A stretch of DNA of 64,000 nt from Pseudobdellovibrionaceae bacterium. GTDB lineage: Bacteria > Bdellovibrionota > Bdellovibrionia > Bdellovibrionales > UBA1609. Shown piece after piece: positions 42,797 to 51,412 of this stretch. The notes beneath the pieces were generated by a model, which saw only the letters and a program-made list of their open reading frames with translations, was not told where the DNA came from and made no database searches. The translations under genes and the position numbers were made by a program. The stretch is from assembly GCA_947444305.1 (NCBI GenBank), contig CANEZP010000002.1:347478-411477 (forward strand). The letters are read 5' to 3'. Within the stretch, counting starts at the first letter, position 1. Each line of letters starts with the position of its first letter.

Positions 42797-43003
42797 ATGC
42801 TCAGTATCCGAATCGCATTTCCCTTTGATGCCGTTTTTCAAACCCCCGAGTTCGAAAGCAATTCGCGCGAACTCCGTTCCATCGTGCTGCAAAATTATCT
42901 AATGAACAGCGGTATGGAGTTGGGCGGCGAAGTCGAAGCCTTTCAAGTGAAGCAATTCAACGGGGAAGACAACGGCGAATTCTGGGATGTCGAAAAGAAT
43001 TAG
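42797..43003 (+). CDS. small acidic protein downstream of hflX
   Basis: The 68-residue protein (MLSIRIAFPFDAVFQTPEFE at the start, ending FWDVEKN) has AAGGAGA 6 nt before its ATG and follows hflX by 9 nt, so it is probably co-transcribed. No family recognised. Confidence 0.6.
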   Translation: MLSIRIAFPFDAVFQTPEFESNSRELRSIVLQNYLMNSGMELGGEVEAFQVKQFNGEDNGEFWDVEKN

Positions 43004-43069
43004 CGAGCCGCGTATCAGAATGAGACGGTGACCTTTTAGGCCGACACCCCTCTAGAGCATCTCCACCTA

Positions 43070-43094
43070 CGCCCACGAAAACCTAGCGTGGGCG
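43070..43094. other. hairpin in the gap before the L,D-transpeptidase gene
   Basis: Perfect 8-bp arms CGCCCACG/CGTGGGCG enclose 9 nt. No T tract follows, so it is not a standard terminator. It lies between the hflX operon and the GTG start at 43148. Confidence 0.4.
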
Positions 43095-43147
43095 GGCCCA
43101 AAACTTGGAATGTAATCACCCTATAGAACTTCAATGGGAGTTATAGA

Positions 43148-44245
43148 GTGAAGGCTTGTTTTACTTTTACCGTCCTCATCTGCGTATCGCCGCTTGCCCT
43201 GGCCGAATCCTTCGGTAGTGGAGGCAGCTTTATGTTCGGCGGCAGTGTAGAAGTGCCGCAGTCTCCGGCTCCCGCCCGGGCACCACGTCCGCAACCCGCT
43301 CCCGCACCGGTCGTCCGAACCCCGGCCCCGATCCCGGCCGCCGAACCCGTCCCGGTTCCGGCCGTGGCCGTTAAGCCGGCCGCCGCCGCGCCGGCCGTCA
43401 CGCCTGATCCCGCACCAACCGCCGTTAGCGAAGCGCCTTTCCAAGCGAGCGTCGCCATCGGGACCACTCGCTGTCCGGAACCCGTCGCGCATCCGAACGC
43501 ACGAAATACGCCCGTGAAAGTTTACGTTAATCAACAGACTCAGAAGATCGAAATCGTATCGCCGGACCTCCCGCAAGTCGTACCGAGCCGAATTTCGACC
43601 GGTGGCGGATTAAAAATTCCGAACGGCGAACTGAAGAAGGCCCCTTACTGCGCGCGCACGCCGCGCAAGGAACGACTGATCGTTTCGGCCGTGACGCCCG
43701 AAATGTTCAAAGGCAGCGGTTGCACCGAGGATGAAGTCCGCGCGAAGTCGACCGTTTTCCCTATGTATCACACACGAACCTTCACCGATAAAAACGGCAA
43801 GCCCGTGCCGATGCCGAACGCGGTCCGTATTACGGGCGGAATATTCTTCCACGAAGTTCCGCCGTCGTATCGCGAGATGCTCGGGCACAATGTTTCAGGT
43901 GAGTGCGTTCGCCTCGCCCCCGGTGTCGCTAGGTTCTTACAGAGTCAAATCAAGAAGTACGGCGCGATCGAAGTGAACATTACCGATCCGCCGACGGTCG
44001 CGCGCGAGATGCCGCAATATTGCGATGACCAAATGGTGGCCAACGCCAAGTACCGCCAAAGCGGCGGTGCGGTGACGACGACCGCTTCACGTCCGCAACC
44101 GACCGGATCCGAAGGCGTTTACGGCGGCGAAGATTCCTTCTTTTCGGTTCTCGGACGAATCTTCACTCCGAAACCCGAACCCACGACGGCACGTCCGGCT
44201 CGTCCATTGGCGCGTACCCCGGCCGAACGTCCGAGTCGCGGGTAA
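43148..44245 (+). CDS. exported L,D-transpeptidase-like (YkuD) protein with variant active site
   Basis: The 365-residue protein has a signal peptide ending ALAES, a Pro/Ala-rich linker (~35-95), and a YkuD-like core from about residue 123 (VKVYVNQQTQKIEIVS) to 265. The catalytic pattern H-x(14-17)-[S/T]HGC is present as His235 (FFHEVPP) and Cys253, but HG is replaced by GE (NVSGECVRLAP). A Pro/Thr-rich tail follows. L,D-transpeptidases crosslink or edit peptidoglycan in the periplasm. GGGAG 7 nt before the GTG supports the start. Confidence 0.75.
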   Translation: MKACFTFTVLICVSPLALAESFGSGGSFMFGGSVEVPQSPAPARAPRPQPAPAPVVRTPAPIPAAEPVPVPAVAVKPAAAAPAVTPDPAPTAVSEAPFQASVAIGTTRCPEPVAHPNARNTPVKVYVNQQTQKIEIVSPDLPQVVPSRISTGGGLKIPNGELKKAPYCARTPRKERLIVSAVTPEMFKGSGCTEDEVRAKSTVFPMYHTRTFTDKNGKPVPMPNAVRITGGIFFHEVPPSYREMLGHNVSGECVRLAPGVARFLQSQIKKYGAIEVNITDPPTVAREMPQYCDDQMVANAKYRQSGGAVTTTASRPQPTGSEGVYGGEDSFFSVLGRIFTPKPEPTTARPARPLARTPAERPSRG

Positions 44246-44386
44246 ACGAACCTCATTTATCGTCCAGAAGTAAGGGCGAGCTCCGGTCATTAGTCCGGAA
44301 CTCGGGTCCGGCTTTCCCGCAAGCAAAGGTTCTTTGCTGTAATTGGGGAAACACAATCAAAGGACTGATTTATTCTCCACCTCATC

Positions 44387-45181
44387 ATGGCATTGGGCAC
44401 CGTTGTATCTAGCTTGGCGCAAAGTCCGGCTCCCGTTAAATCTTGCTCGCTCGCGAATTCGGTTATGTACAAACAGTATTCATTCCGTGATTCGGCCAAC
44501 CAACCGATCAAAGCTTACGCCCTGACGGTCGACCTCCGGGATCCGAACACGTTCATCCGTCCGGTCGGCGGATCGGGCTGCAAAAAAGTCTCGGAATACG
44601 GCGCGCAATCCAAAGCCATCGCCGCGGTGAACGCGGGCTTCTTCGACGGGAACTGTAAATCCGTTTCGTTTCTAAAATTGAATTCCGTTTTAAAAGCATT
44701 CAACTCTAGAGAGCGAAGCGTTCTCGGTATAGATGCGCAAGAGCGCCTCAGCATCAAGCGTGTACCGGCCGGCCAAGGTTGGCCCGAAGTCACAAACGCC
44801 GTCGGCGGGATTCCACGCATCGTGACGAACGGGCAAGTGGACGTAAACTCCGAAGGCGCGAACGAAGCGTTCATCAAAGACCGTCACCCGAGAACGGCGG
44901 TTGGTTTGATCGACGATCAACACGCGATCATCGTTATGGTGGAAGGACGATCGCCGGAAAGCAAAGGCATGAGTTTAAAAGCGGTCGCGCAGTTTATGAT
45001 CTCGTTAGGCGCGCAACAGGCCGTGAATTTAGACGGCGGCGGATCGAGCGCGCTGTGGATTGATCCGGTGTTTGGCGACAAAGACGGCGTGATTAACCGG
45101 CCGTCAGCGGGACAAGAGCGCCGGGTGAATTCGGCACTCGCGGTATACGCACCCGCCGATGCGGACACGACCTGTTTTTAA
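44387..45181 (+). CDS. phosphodiester glycosidase (NAGPA-type) family protein
   Basis: The protein (264 residues from ATG 44387) shows the landmarks of the NAGPA/DUF2233 fold: AIAAVNAGFFDG, an RTAVGLID strand, SLKAVAQFMISLGAQQAVNL leading into DGGGSSALW, and SALAVYA at the end. Family members cleave GlcNAc-phosphodiester bonds or bind wall polymers. The ATG has no ribosome binding site and gives a short uncharged signal-like start; an upstream ATT could be used, or a small frameshift may hide the true start. Convergent with the LCP-like gene, overlapping by 4 nt. Confidence 0.78.
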   Translation: MALGTVVSSLAQSPAPVKSCSLANSVMYKQYSFRDSANQPIKAYALTVDLRDPNTFIRPVGGSGCKKVSEYGAQSKAIAAVNAGFFDGNCKSVSFLKLNSVLKAFNSRERSVLGIDAQERLSIKRVPAGQGWPEVTNAVGGIPRIVTNGQVDVNSEGANEAFIKDRHPRTAVGLIDDQHAIIVMVEGRSPESKGMSLKAVAQFMISLGAQQAVNLDGGGSSALWIDPVFGDKDGVINRPSAGQERRVNSALAVYAPADADTTCF

Positions 45182-46341
45182 TTGCAGTTCGACGGTGCCG
45201 GTAAAATATCGACGTACGCTAACGATCTGAGTGATGAAGCCGACGGTGAGTGGAAGATCTTACCGTTTGAATAAATTGAATATGCCGAAGCGGTCTCGCC
45301 CCACTGAATCACCCGCATCGGAGTGTGGCCGTCCTTGTAACAAGCGTGAAGGAGCAAATGATCGCCCGCGCGCATGAACACTTCTTTTTCGAGCGTTACG
45401 AAATCAACCGAGCGACTCATGTTTTTATTTACGGCCGCGCCGAAGTACTTGCCTAAAAAATCAAAGTTGTAGGCCTTCCACTGATTGATACCGTAAGCGG
45501 ACCAACCCAATATCGTAGCCACGGAAGTCGCGAAGTTAAATGCACGCTGGTAGCCGCCGGCGGGATAAACCTTTCGTTCTTTGAGTTCGACCGTCAGGTA
45601 TTTCGGGTCGACCATTTTCTTTGCTTCTTCGGTGCTTAAAGTCGATCCCAATAAATAAGCGGGACCCGTGCCGGTGGCCGCGCCGCCGATGACGACGGCA
45701 AGGGCCGAAGTTGTTTGCAAAACGCCGAAGGTGCTTAAGATCGCCGCCTTATTCGAGGACACGACCGCGGTGATGTCTTGGCCGAGTGGTTTGATCGTTT
45801 GGCTGCGCGTGCCTTCGAGAAACGCATGAATTTTGAAACGGCCCGCGCGGTCGAGAAGTTCGGGCGCGAGAGAGTGCGGCAAGTGACCGATCATCTCTTC
45901 GAGCATGCCTTCGAGACACGGAATGAAGCCGCGTCGCCCTTGAATAGAATAAACGCCGTTCACTTTGTCGTCGGGCGCATTGCCGATTCGTTTTTCGCAA
46001 CCGCCGGAAGGGGAGTGATCGCGAAAGACCGAAAGAATATTGTGTTTCTTCGTCAGCCGATTGAACGAGACGACCATGATGATGTCGCTGCGGGAACTTA
46101 ACGGGGCGCGTGGATTTTTCCCGCTGCCCGCCGCATCATCTTGGCCGACGATGAGCAAATTAAATATATCGGGGGGCGTCGTACCGGGAACCCACAGGCC
46201 GTTGAAACGGTTGAGCATCGTCGCGTCTGATTTAGGATCAATCGTCTGCGGCTCACTCGAGGCGTTCGCAGCTAGAGGAAAAAATAAGGGAAAGCAGTTC
46301 ATTGCAATGAAGCAAAGAATTCCAAAAACGGAAGGTTTCAT
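45178..46341 (-). CDS. exported LytR-CpsA-Psr (LCP)-like protein
   Basis: The protein is about 387 residues with a signal peptide ending ANASS. The region FNLLIVGQDDAAG, SRSDIIMVVSFNRLTKKHNI, LSVFRDH and DDKVNGVYSIQGRRGFIPCL follows the order of the LCP domain (NILLLGxDxR, RSDTxMLxSxxPxxK, SIPRDT, KxNAAY), with several invariant Arg residues present. LCP enzymes attach polymers to peptidoglycan, chiefly in Gram-positives, so a secreted version here is uncommon. Two hydrophobic segments lie near residues 210-235. The second ATG, 8 nt after AGGAG, is the chosen start; an ATG two codons earlier is possible. Confidence 0.6.
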   Translation of the reverse strand: MKPSVFGILCFIAMNCFPLFFPLAANASSEPQTIDPKSDATMLNRFNGLWVPGTTPPDIFNLLIVGQDDAAGSGKNPRAPLSSRSDIIMVVSFNRLTKKHNILSVFRDHSPSGGCEKRIGNAPDDKVNGVYSIQGRRGFIPCLEGMLEEMIGHLPHSLAPELLDRAGRFKIHAFLEGTRSQTIKPLGQDITAVVSSNKAAILSTFGVLQTTSALAVVIGGAATGTGPAYLLGSTLSTEEAKKMVDPKYLTVELKERKVYPAGGYQRAFNFATSVATILGWSAYGINQWKAYNFDFLGKYFGAAVNKNMSRSVDFVTLEKEVFMRAGDHLLLHACYKDGHTPMRVIQWGETASAYSIYSNGKIFHSPSASSLRSLAYVDILPAPSNCN

Positions 46342-46477
46342 ATTCATTTTCTCCTGAATCTTAAAACATCAGCAAACACTGCGCCAAATCGTCACGAATT
46401 GGTTTGCCTCTTTTATTGCGCCGACCTATGAACGCTATTCCCCTTTGATTTTAAAAACTGACTCCGGAGGAATGCTT

Positions 46478-47338
46478 GTGAAGACGATCGTCGCTTCATT
46501 AGGTCTCGTATTTTTCTCTTCATTATCCTTCGCTAATCTTTCGGTCTCAGATTTTACGCAGTCGGCCGACAAAAACTTTTCGTTTAAAATGCTTCTGCCA
46601 GATGGCCAGAAAGAATTCACCGGCAGCTTCCGCGATGTCGATTTTGCAGCGATTGAGAGCGATGCCGTGAGCGTGAAGGTGAAGCAGCTCGAAAAGTTCA
46701 TCGTCATCGCTGCCGTCAACAACGGAGCGAAAGTAGGCGGCGCCGCAAAAACGGCCAACGGTTCATTGTTCATTCTGGAAGAGATGAATTCGCTCTACGT
46801 TCCGCTTACGATCGCGCCGATCGTCGGCGCGGCGGCTAGTCTTTTTGAAGATGGCTTACGCATGATCGAAATCTCTCGCATGGCGAACAGCGGGGATCTC
46901 GCAACCGGAGTCCAAAAATTGATTGAGTCATTCAGGCAAAATCCGAAGTTAACCGTACAAAGTCAGCTCGCAAAATTAGCCACCGCACGCCCGAAGAACG
47001 CGCCGATCGCCGTCGGGGGCCGAACGCGCATCCAAGCCGTTCGCTCGTTCGAAGAATTGGAAGGCGGCACCGCGCCGCCCACCACCTACGTCGCGAAGCG
47101 AAGAACCACCGCGCGCAAAATTGCGAAGAAGTTGAATCCCGCACCGGTTGCGCCGGCCGCGCCCCTGCGTACGGCGCAGCGCTCGGCCCAAAATCGCGGG
47201 CAAAGTCCAAGACGGAATTTCGGACAGCAGGTCTCGGCGGGGAGCGCGAAGCCGACCAACCCACCACAAACCTACATCAAACGCCCGATGCCCGCGATGC
47301 GCTACACGCCGGCGGTCCCGGCGCCGTTCTACTATTAA
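46478..47338 (+). CDS. exported protein with Ala/Pro/Arg-rich C-terminus, unknown
   Basis: From GTG 46478 (GGAGG 7 nt upstream) the product is 286 residues with a signal peptide MKTIVASLGLVFFSSLSFA. Residues about 20-165 look globular (FTGSFRDVDFAAIESDAVSV, ANGSLFILEEMNSLYVPLTI); the rest is basic, Pro/Ala-rich and probably disordered. An ATG 6 nt upstream is too close to the ribosome binding site. Function unknown. Confidence 0.6.
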   Translation: MKTIVASLGLVFFSSLSFANLSVSDFTQSADKNFSFKMLLPDGQKEFTGSFRDVDFAAIESDAVSVKVKQLEKFIVIAAVNNGAKVGGAAKTANGSLFILEEMNSLYVPLTIAPIVGAAASLFEDGLRMIEISRMANSGDLATGVQKLIESFRQNPKLTVQSQLAKLATARPKNAPIAVGGRTRIQAVRSFEELEGGTAPPTTYVAKRRTTARKIAKKLNPAPVAPAAPLRTAQRSAQNRGQSPRRNFGQQVSAGSAKPTNPPQTYIKRPMPAMRYTPAVPAPFYY

Positions 47339-47340
47339 TC

Positions 47341-47718
47341 ATGGCTAAACCGGGAACAAAGAATACAAAATTAGTTTGGTCGGACGATCCGCGCGACCGC
47401 AACAAAGTCGAAGATCGTAAAGACAAACCAAAAGCCGCACCGGAATCGACGGATCTTTACGTCAAAAGCCTTTCGTGGACGGCGGTGTTCCGGCTCGAGA
47501 AGAACGGGCGGGGCGGGAAGACGGTCACGATCCTAGATCAGCTGCCGCGCCAAACGGCGTTCGTGAAAGAACTTTGTAAAGAGTTAAAATCCAGGTGCGG
47601 CACCGGCGGCACTTTTGAAATCACCGACGACTGCGGGATGATCGAGATCCAAGGCGACAAGCGGGACGCGATGAAAGCCATCCTCGACAAAAAGAAAATC
47701 AAATACAAAGGCATGTGA
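47341..47718 (+). CDS. yciH: SUI1/eIF1-family translation factor (YciH-like)
   Basis: The 125-residue protein has a basic disordered N-terminus and a SUI1 domain: VFRLEKNGRGGKTVTILDQL, FVKELCKELKSRCGTGGTFE and MIEIQGDKRDAMKAILDKKK. The GRGGKxVT and GTGG loops are family marks. Bacterial YciH can act in start-codon discrimination. It begins 3 nt after the preceding stop codon. Confidence 0.9.
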   Translation: MAKPGTKNTKLVWSDDPRDRNKVEDRKDKPKAAPESTDLYVKSLSWTAVFRLEKNGRGGKTVTILDQLPRQTAFVKELCKELKSRCGTGGTFEITDDCGMIEIQGDKRDAMKAILDKKKIKYKGM

Positions 47719-47720
47719 TT

Positions 47721-47765
47721 AGCGACGCGGCTGAAGCCACCGGTCAGCGACGCGGCTGAAGCCAC
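47721..47765. repeat. 25-bp tandem duplication at the SET gene 3' end
   Basis: The 20-mer AGCGACGCGGCTGAAGCCAC occurs at 47721-47740 and again at 47746-47765, a 25-bp period. The second copy encodes the last residues WLQPRR and stop of the SET gene; the first lies in the short gap after the YciH stop. It looks like recent slippage or unequal duplication. Confidence 0.85.
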
Positions 47766-48205
47766 GTTGAAATGTACCCCTTATACTTCTTGCGGATTGC
47801 GCGTGGCATTTTTCGGTAATCGCCGATGCGTTTGCGGCATAAAGGTGAGCCGCAGGCGCAGCGCATTTTCCACCACTCGGAACGTTCGGTCATTTCGTAA
47901 TCCCAGGTGATGTGTTCACCCTTCGCGATGTTGCGCATGGCGACCACCTTGAACTTGCCCTTAATGCCGCAATTCGGATCGCACGAATGATTGAGCAACC
48001 GCGCGAAGCCCGCCGAGTCGCGCCACAACGCGGGCCCGCACTGAATCGTGTGATTGCGCAAATCATCGGTCCACGGTTCAAAGTCGTCGTCGTAGAAGGC
48101 GCCGTCGAACGAGGCGATCTCTTCGCCTTTGCGAATCGCCTCCGCCGCGAAGATGCCGCGCCCAAATTTCTTAGTTCGTTTGATGCGCGCTTTCGGATTG
48201 TCCAA
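47744..48205 (-). CDS. SET-domain protein lysine methyltransferase
   Basis: The 153-residue protein is a minimal SET domain with the key parts in order: GRGIFAAEAIRKGEEI (SAM binding), LLNHSCDPNCGIK (the NHSCxPN knot), GEHITWDYEM (catalytic Tyr in WDY), and a post-SET zinc site RCACGSPLCRKRIGD with three Cys. The protein resembles eukaryote-type SET enzymes, known in scattered bacteria. It starts with a TTG directly after the S1-protein stop codon (TGATTG), so translation is coupled; the target could be a ribosome-linked protein (inference). Confidence 0.85.
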   Translation of the reverse strand: MDNPKARIKRTKKFGRGIFAAEAIRKGEEIASFDGAFYDDDFEPWTDDLRNHTIQCGPALWRDSAGFARLLNHSCDPNCGIKGKFKVVAMRNIAKGEHITWDYEMTERSEWWKMRCACGSPLCRKRIGDYRKMPRAIRKKYKGYISTWLQPRR

Positions 48206-49420
48206 TCACTTGCCTTTGACGCCCTTAAACAAATCGGCCATCGATCCGAAGCCCGAAGATTTAGCAACCGCACCGCCCGGTGTTTTGGCGGCGGCGTGAT
48301 CGCGCCAAGTCTCATCTTCTTCTTCGCGCGGAAGCGAGAACGACAATTTGCGGTTATCCGTATCGATGCGATCGACCCGCACTTTCACGGAGTCGCCTTT
48401 GCGTTTGTTCTCGTAATCCTTACCGTCGGTGGCGTCGCGCCAAGCCGAGCGCGGCAGCAAGCCGGTCACGCCCATCCCGATGCGTACAAAAATCCCGAAC
48501 GGTTCTTTGTGCTCAACGGTTCCGTCAACCATGGTGCCGAGCGGGAAAGTTTGTTCGATCGAAGACCACGGATCGTCGACGGTGCCGCCTTGCTTAAGCG
48601 AAAACGAAACCTTCAAACGGTCGCCGTCTTCAACGGCGCTCAATAATTTCACCTGAACGGTCTGGTCGATCTGCACGGCTTCTTCGGGGCGGTTGATGCG
48701 CGCCCAGCTTAATTCGCTCATGGGGATCAGACCTTCAACGCCGTTCTTCATGCGAACGAACGCGCCGTATTTTTCAAGGCGGAAAACGGTAGCTTCGAAG
48801 ATCGCGCCGATCTCGACGTCACGTAAGAAATCCGCTTCGCCGGCCGCGCGCTCTTGTTCGAGAATCTTACGGCGGGAAACGACGAGGTCACGTCCGCGCT
48901 CGTACTTCGTGATGATGAACTCATATTTTTTGCCGACGTAAGCGGCGGGATCTACGCAGCGCCAATCGATTTGCGAAACCGGGCAAAACGCTTTGACGGC
49001 CTGAACCTTCACGCGAAATCCACCCTTAACGGCTTCTAAAACAACGCCTTCGACGGGCAATTCCATATCAAACGCGTCTTCGAGCGAATCGACGTCGGTC
49101 GTTACGCCGCGCGAACCGACGGCTTTCACCAAAATTTCGCCTTCGCGTGCGCGCACGACGATCACGTCCACGACGTCGCCGGCCTTGGGCGGTTCTTTGC
49201 CTTCTTCACGCAAGAACGGCATGACCGCATCGGTGGGCGTACCGGTGGACACGAAAGCTTCTTGCCCGGTCACGGCCAAAATTTCGCCGCGGAAGCGGTC
49301 GCCGGTCGCAAGACCGCGGACGTTTACGGTTGACGAATTTAAGAGATCATCAAAAGCATTTTGGGGTTTTGCAATTTCATCGTCGGCAAATAGGTCGTTG
49401 TAGTTCTTTTTCTTGGCCAA
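48206..49420 (-). CDS. S1 RNA-binding protein with four S1 domains
   Basis: The 404-residue protein has four S1 repeats: about 35-100 (GDRFRGEILAVTGQEAFVST), 117-190 (VEGVVLEAVKGGFRVKVQAV), 205-275 (IFEATVFRLEKYGAFVRMKN) and 290-365 (VDGTVEHKEPFGIFVRIGMG), with conserved ends such as RKLSFSLPRE. This is smaller than a six-domain ribosomal protein S1 and resembles the additional RpsA-like proteins of delta-type Proteobacteria and Bdellovibrio. The start codon is TTG, 5 nt after GGAGG. The SET methyltransferase gene follows directly. Confidence 0.87.
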   Translation of the reverse strand: MAKKKNYNDLFADDEIAKPQNAFDDLLNSSTVNVRGLATGDRFRGEILAVTGQEAFVSTGTPTDAVMPFLREEGKEPPKAGDVVDVIVVRAREGEILVKAVGSRGVTTDVDSLEDAFDMELPVEGVVLEAVKGGFRVKVQAVKAFCPVSQIDWRCVDPAAYVGKKYEFIITKYERGRDLVVSRRKILEQERAAGEADFLRDVEIGAIFEATVFRLEKYGAFVRMKNGVEGLIPMSELSWARINRPEEAVQIDQTVQVKLLSAVEDGDRLKVSFSLKQGGTVDDPWSSIEQTFPLGTMVDGTVEHKEPFGIFVRIGMGVTGLLPRSAWRDATDGKDYENKRKGDSVKVRVDRIDTDNRKLSFSLPREEEDETWRDHAAAKTPGGAVAKSSGFGSMADLFKGVKGK

Positions 49421-49656
49421 AAGGTCCTCCAGAGGTGGGTAAGAAATACGTCAAAATCGTCAAGCGGGATAGAAACATGTGCGCTCTTATATCGCTTTAT
49501 TGACACGGCTCATTGATATCCACAGCCGAGGCACGTCTTCACGCGGCATCCGAACCCAATCTTGATAAAATTTGCGTTGCGGCTGCGCGCTCACCGGTGG
49601 ACTATTTCCGGCACTGGCGCCATCTATCATCTGTGCATCACTCCGGGGGGAGTCAT

Positions 49657-50142
49657 ATGGGTATCAAAGTCTTTATTTCTGTTCTGTCCTTGTTCGTTTT
49701 GTCGTCACCTAGCTTTGCGCGATCGGTGTTCCCGAAAAATCCAGACGCCGAGATGACGCCGGGCTCGTACTGCTCGCGTCCCAACAGCTATCGTTACGCC
49801 GAACGTATTCCGTACTGCGAACGCAACGTTTCAAGCGGCCGTAAAAAGCAAATTATCCGCGATTATAACGAAAAGCTCGGTTATCGCATCGAACCGGGTG
49901 ACCGCTCGCAATTCAAAATCGATCATTTGATTCCGCTATGCGCGGGCGGCAGCAATGACGACGACAATCTCTGGCCCCAACATCAGTCGGTCTACAATAT
50001 CACCGACGAACTCGAAGGCCTAATTTGCGTAAAAATGTCGCAAGGGCGCTTGCTGCAAAAGCGCGGCATCGAATTGTTAATGCGCGCCAAGTTGCACCTT
50101 GAAGAAACGGCCGAGATCCAAGCTCTTGTCGAAGCTCTCTAA
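49657..50142 (+). CDS. exported HNH-type nuclease
   Basis: The 161-residue protein has a signal peptide (MGIKVFISVLSLFVLSSPSF, cleaved near FARS). A Cys-containing region follows (GSYCSRPNS, IPYCERN) and then a His-Asn nuclease core FKIDHLIPLCAGGSNDDDNL with WPQH. The DHLIPL-GG-N-NLWPQ pattern is the secreted HNH endonuclease form. GGGGGGAG precedes the ATG. A periplasmic or secreted DNA/RNA degrading role is likely; substrate unproven. Confidence 0.8.
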   Translation: MGIKVFISVLSLFVLSSPSFARSVFPKNPDAEMTPGSYCSRPNSYRYAERIPYCERNVSSGRKKQIIRDYNEKLGYRIEPGDRSQFKIDHLIPLCAGGSNDDDNLWPQHQSVYNITDELEGLICVKMSQGRLLQKRGIELLMRAKLHLEETAEIQALVEAL

Positions 50143-50683
50143 GATAATTCTTCTCATCGGAATGATCCACGTCGGCGCCGGTCTCGGCGTCGGCTTCGTC
50201 GGCGGCGTGTACCTTCACGCCGAAGACAAAGAGATCGACCAGTCGATCGGCACGATTCACAAGATGGACATGACCGACGATAAACCCGCGGCGGCACCTG
50301 TGGCCTCGCAGATTTTAGTCGTTATGGACCTGAAGAATCTGAAGGTGGCGGGTGCCCATGGCCACGCCATCGTTCGTCAGTTCACCCGCCGGTCCAGGAT
50401 TGATTTCGACGGGTCGGGTTTGCCGAAGGGTAAGTATAGTCTAGCGGTCGCGAGCTCGTGCAAAACCGGTTTGCTGACCGGTGCGATTTACAAATCTAGC
50501 GTCACCGAACTTCATTCATTCAACGTCACCTCGGCGCACGTCGCGACCGAGAAATCGTTGCCGAAGGCTTCACTTCGCGAATCGGGTAAAGGCAATCTGG
50601 TGCTTGAAGGCAAAGCTTTGATGCTTCTCCGGATCTTGAAAGACAAATTCGAAGTCGTCGATTGTAAACCAATCCGTGAATAG
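50126..50683 (+). CDS. membrane-anchored or exported protein with possible SodC-like fold
   Basis: From TTG 50126 the product is 185 residues: a basic start, a hydrophobic segment (IILLIGMIHVGAGLGVGFVG), then a beta-rich domain (SQILVVMDLKNLKVAG, LPKGKYSLAVASSCKTG, GNLVLEGKALMLLRI). The strand order recalls Cu/Zn superoxide dismutase, but the Cu-binding His cluster is not visible, so only a weak fold resemblance is claimed. The 5' end overlaps the nuclease gene by 17 nt; another TTG at 50099 is possible. Confidence 0.45.
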   Translation: MSKLSKIILLIGMIHVGAGLGVGFVGGVYLHAEDKEIDQSIGTIHKMDMTDDKPAAAPVASQILVVMDLKNLKVAGAHGHAIVRQFTRRSRIDFDGSGLPKGKYSLAVASSCKTGLLTGAIYKSSVTELHSFNVTSAHVATEKSLPKASLRESGKGNLVLEGKALMLLRILKDKFEVVDCKPIRE

Positions 50684-50817
50684 TAGTCCTAAGCGAAGTT
50701 CGCCGCCGTGAGTAGGGAATTCTGCCCCACAACTGAACTAGATCTTTAGGCCCGGCGAGTTTGTCGCGGGTTTCGAACGTGGCGTGCGGGTTGCAAACCT
50801 AATCGTGCGGAGGATCT

Positions 50818-51396
50818 ATGCCCAACAAAACACACAAAGAAATCATTCCCACGCGGCCCCACATCGCCGATGAAATACAAAATGGAATTCGTTTCGATAG
50901 CGTCATCACGATGATGGTCCCTGCCGAAAAAGTCTACGCTTACTGGCGTGATCTTAAGAACTTGCCGAATTTTATGAAACACCTTTCGTCGATCGAAATC
51001 ACCGGCAGCGAAACCTCGCATTGGAAATGGTCGGTTCTTAAAGGCCAAGCCGAAATCGAGTGGGACAGTGAAATCGTTCGCGACGTGCCCGGAGCGTTGA
51101 TCGCGTGGCGTTCAAAGGAAGGCTCGACGGTCGCGCACACGGGCGAAGTTTCGTTCCGTGAGCTGCCTTTCAATCGCGGGACCGAGGTGCGCGTGTTGGT
51201 TAATTACCATCCGCCCGGAGGCTCCGTGACCGACTTCCTCGAGCGCATTTTGGGCGAGTCACCGCAGGGTGAGTTGCAAGAAGACCTGCGGCGCCTTCGT
51301 TCACTGATGGAAGTCGGCGAGATTATTACCGTCGAAGGACAAAGCCGCGGCGGCATGGAAGAGACCTTCAACCCTAAACTTTACAGTCACCACTAG
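50818..51396 (+). CDS. SRPBCC-family protein (START-like fold)
   Basis: The 192-residue cytoplasmic protein has the SRPBCC layout: [43 protein letters not shown]-like [18 protein letters not shown] and [16 protein letters not shown]. It ends with a helix [17 protein letters not shown]. Such domains bind hydrophobic ligands. CGGAGGATCT gives a strong ribosome binding site. It is paired with the zinc alcohol dehydrogenase 16 nt downstream, a pairing I recall from other bacteria. Confidence 0.78.
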   Translation: MPNKTHKEIIPTRPHIADEIQNGIRFDSVITMMVPAEKVYAYWRDLKNLPNFMKHLSSIEITGSETSHWKWSVLKGQAEIEWDSEIVRDVPGALIAWRSKEGSTVAHTGEVSFRELPFNRGTEVRVLVNYHPPGGSVTDFLERILGESPQGELQEDLRRLRSLMEVGEIITVEGQSRGGMEETFNPKLYSHH

Positions 51397-51412
51397 GACA
51401 GGAGCCGTATTT

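Noticed and set aside
43070..43094. Terminator after the hflX operon
   Set aside because: The stem is perfect but no T run follows on either strand.
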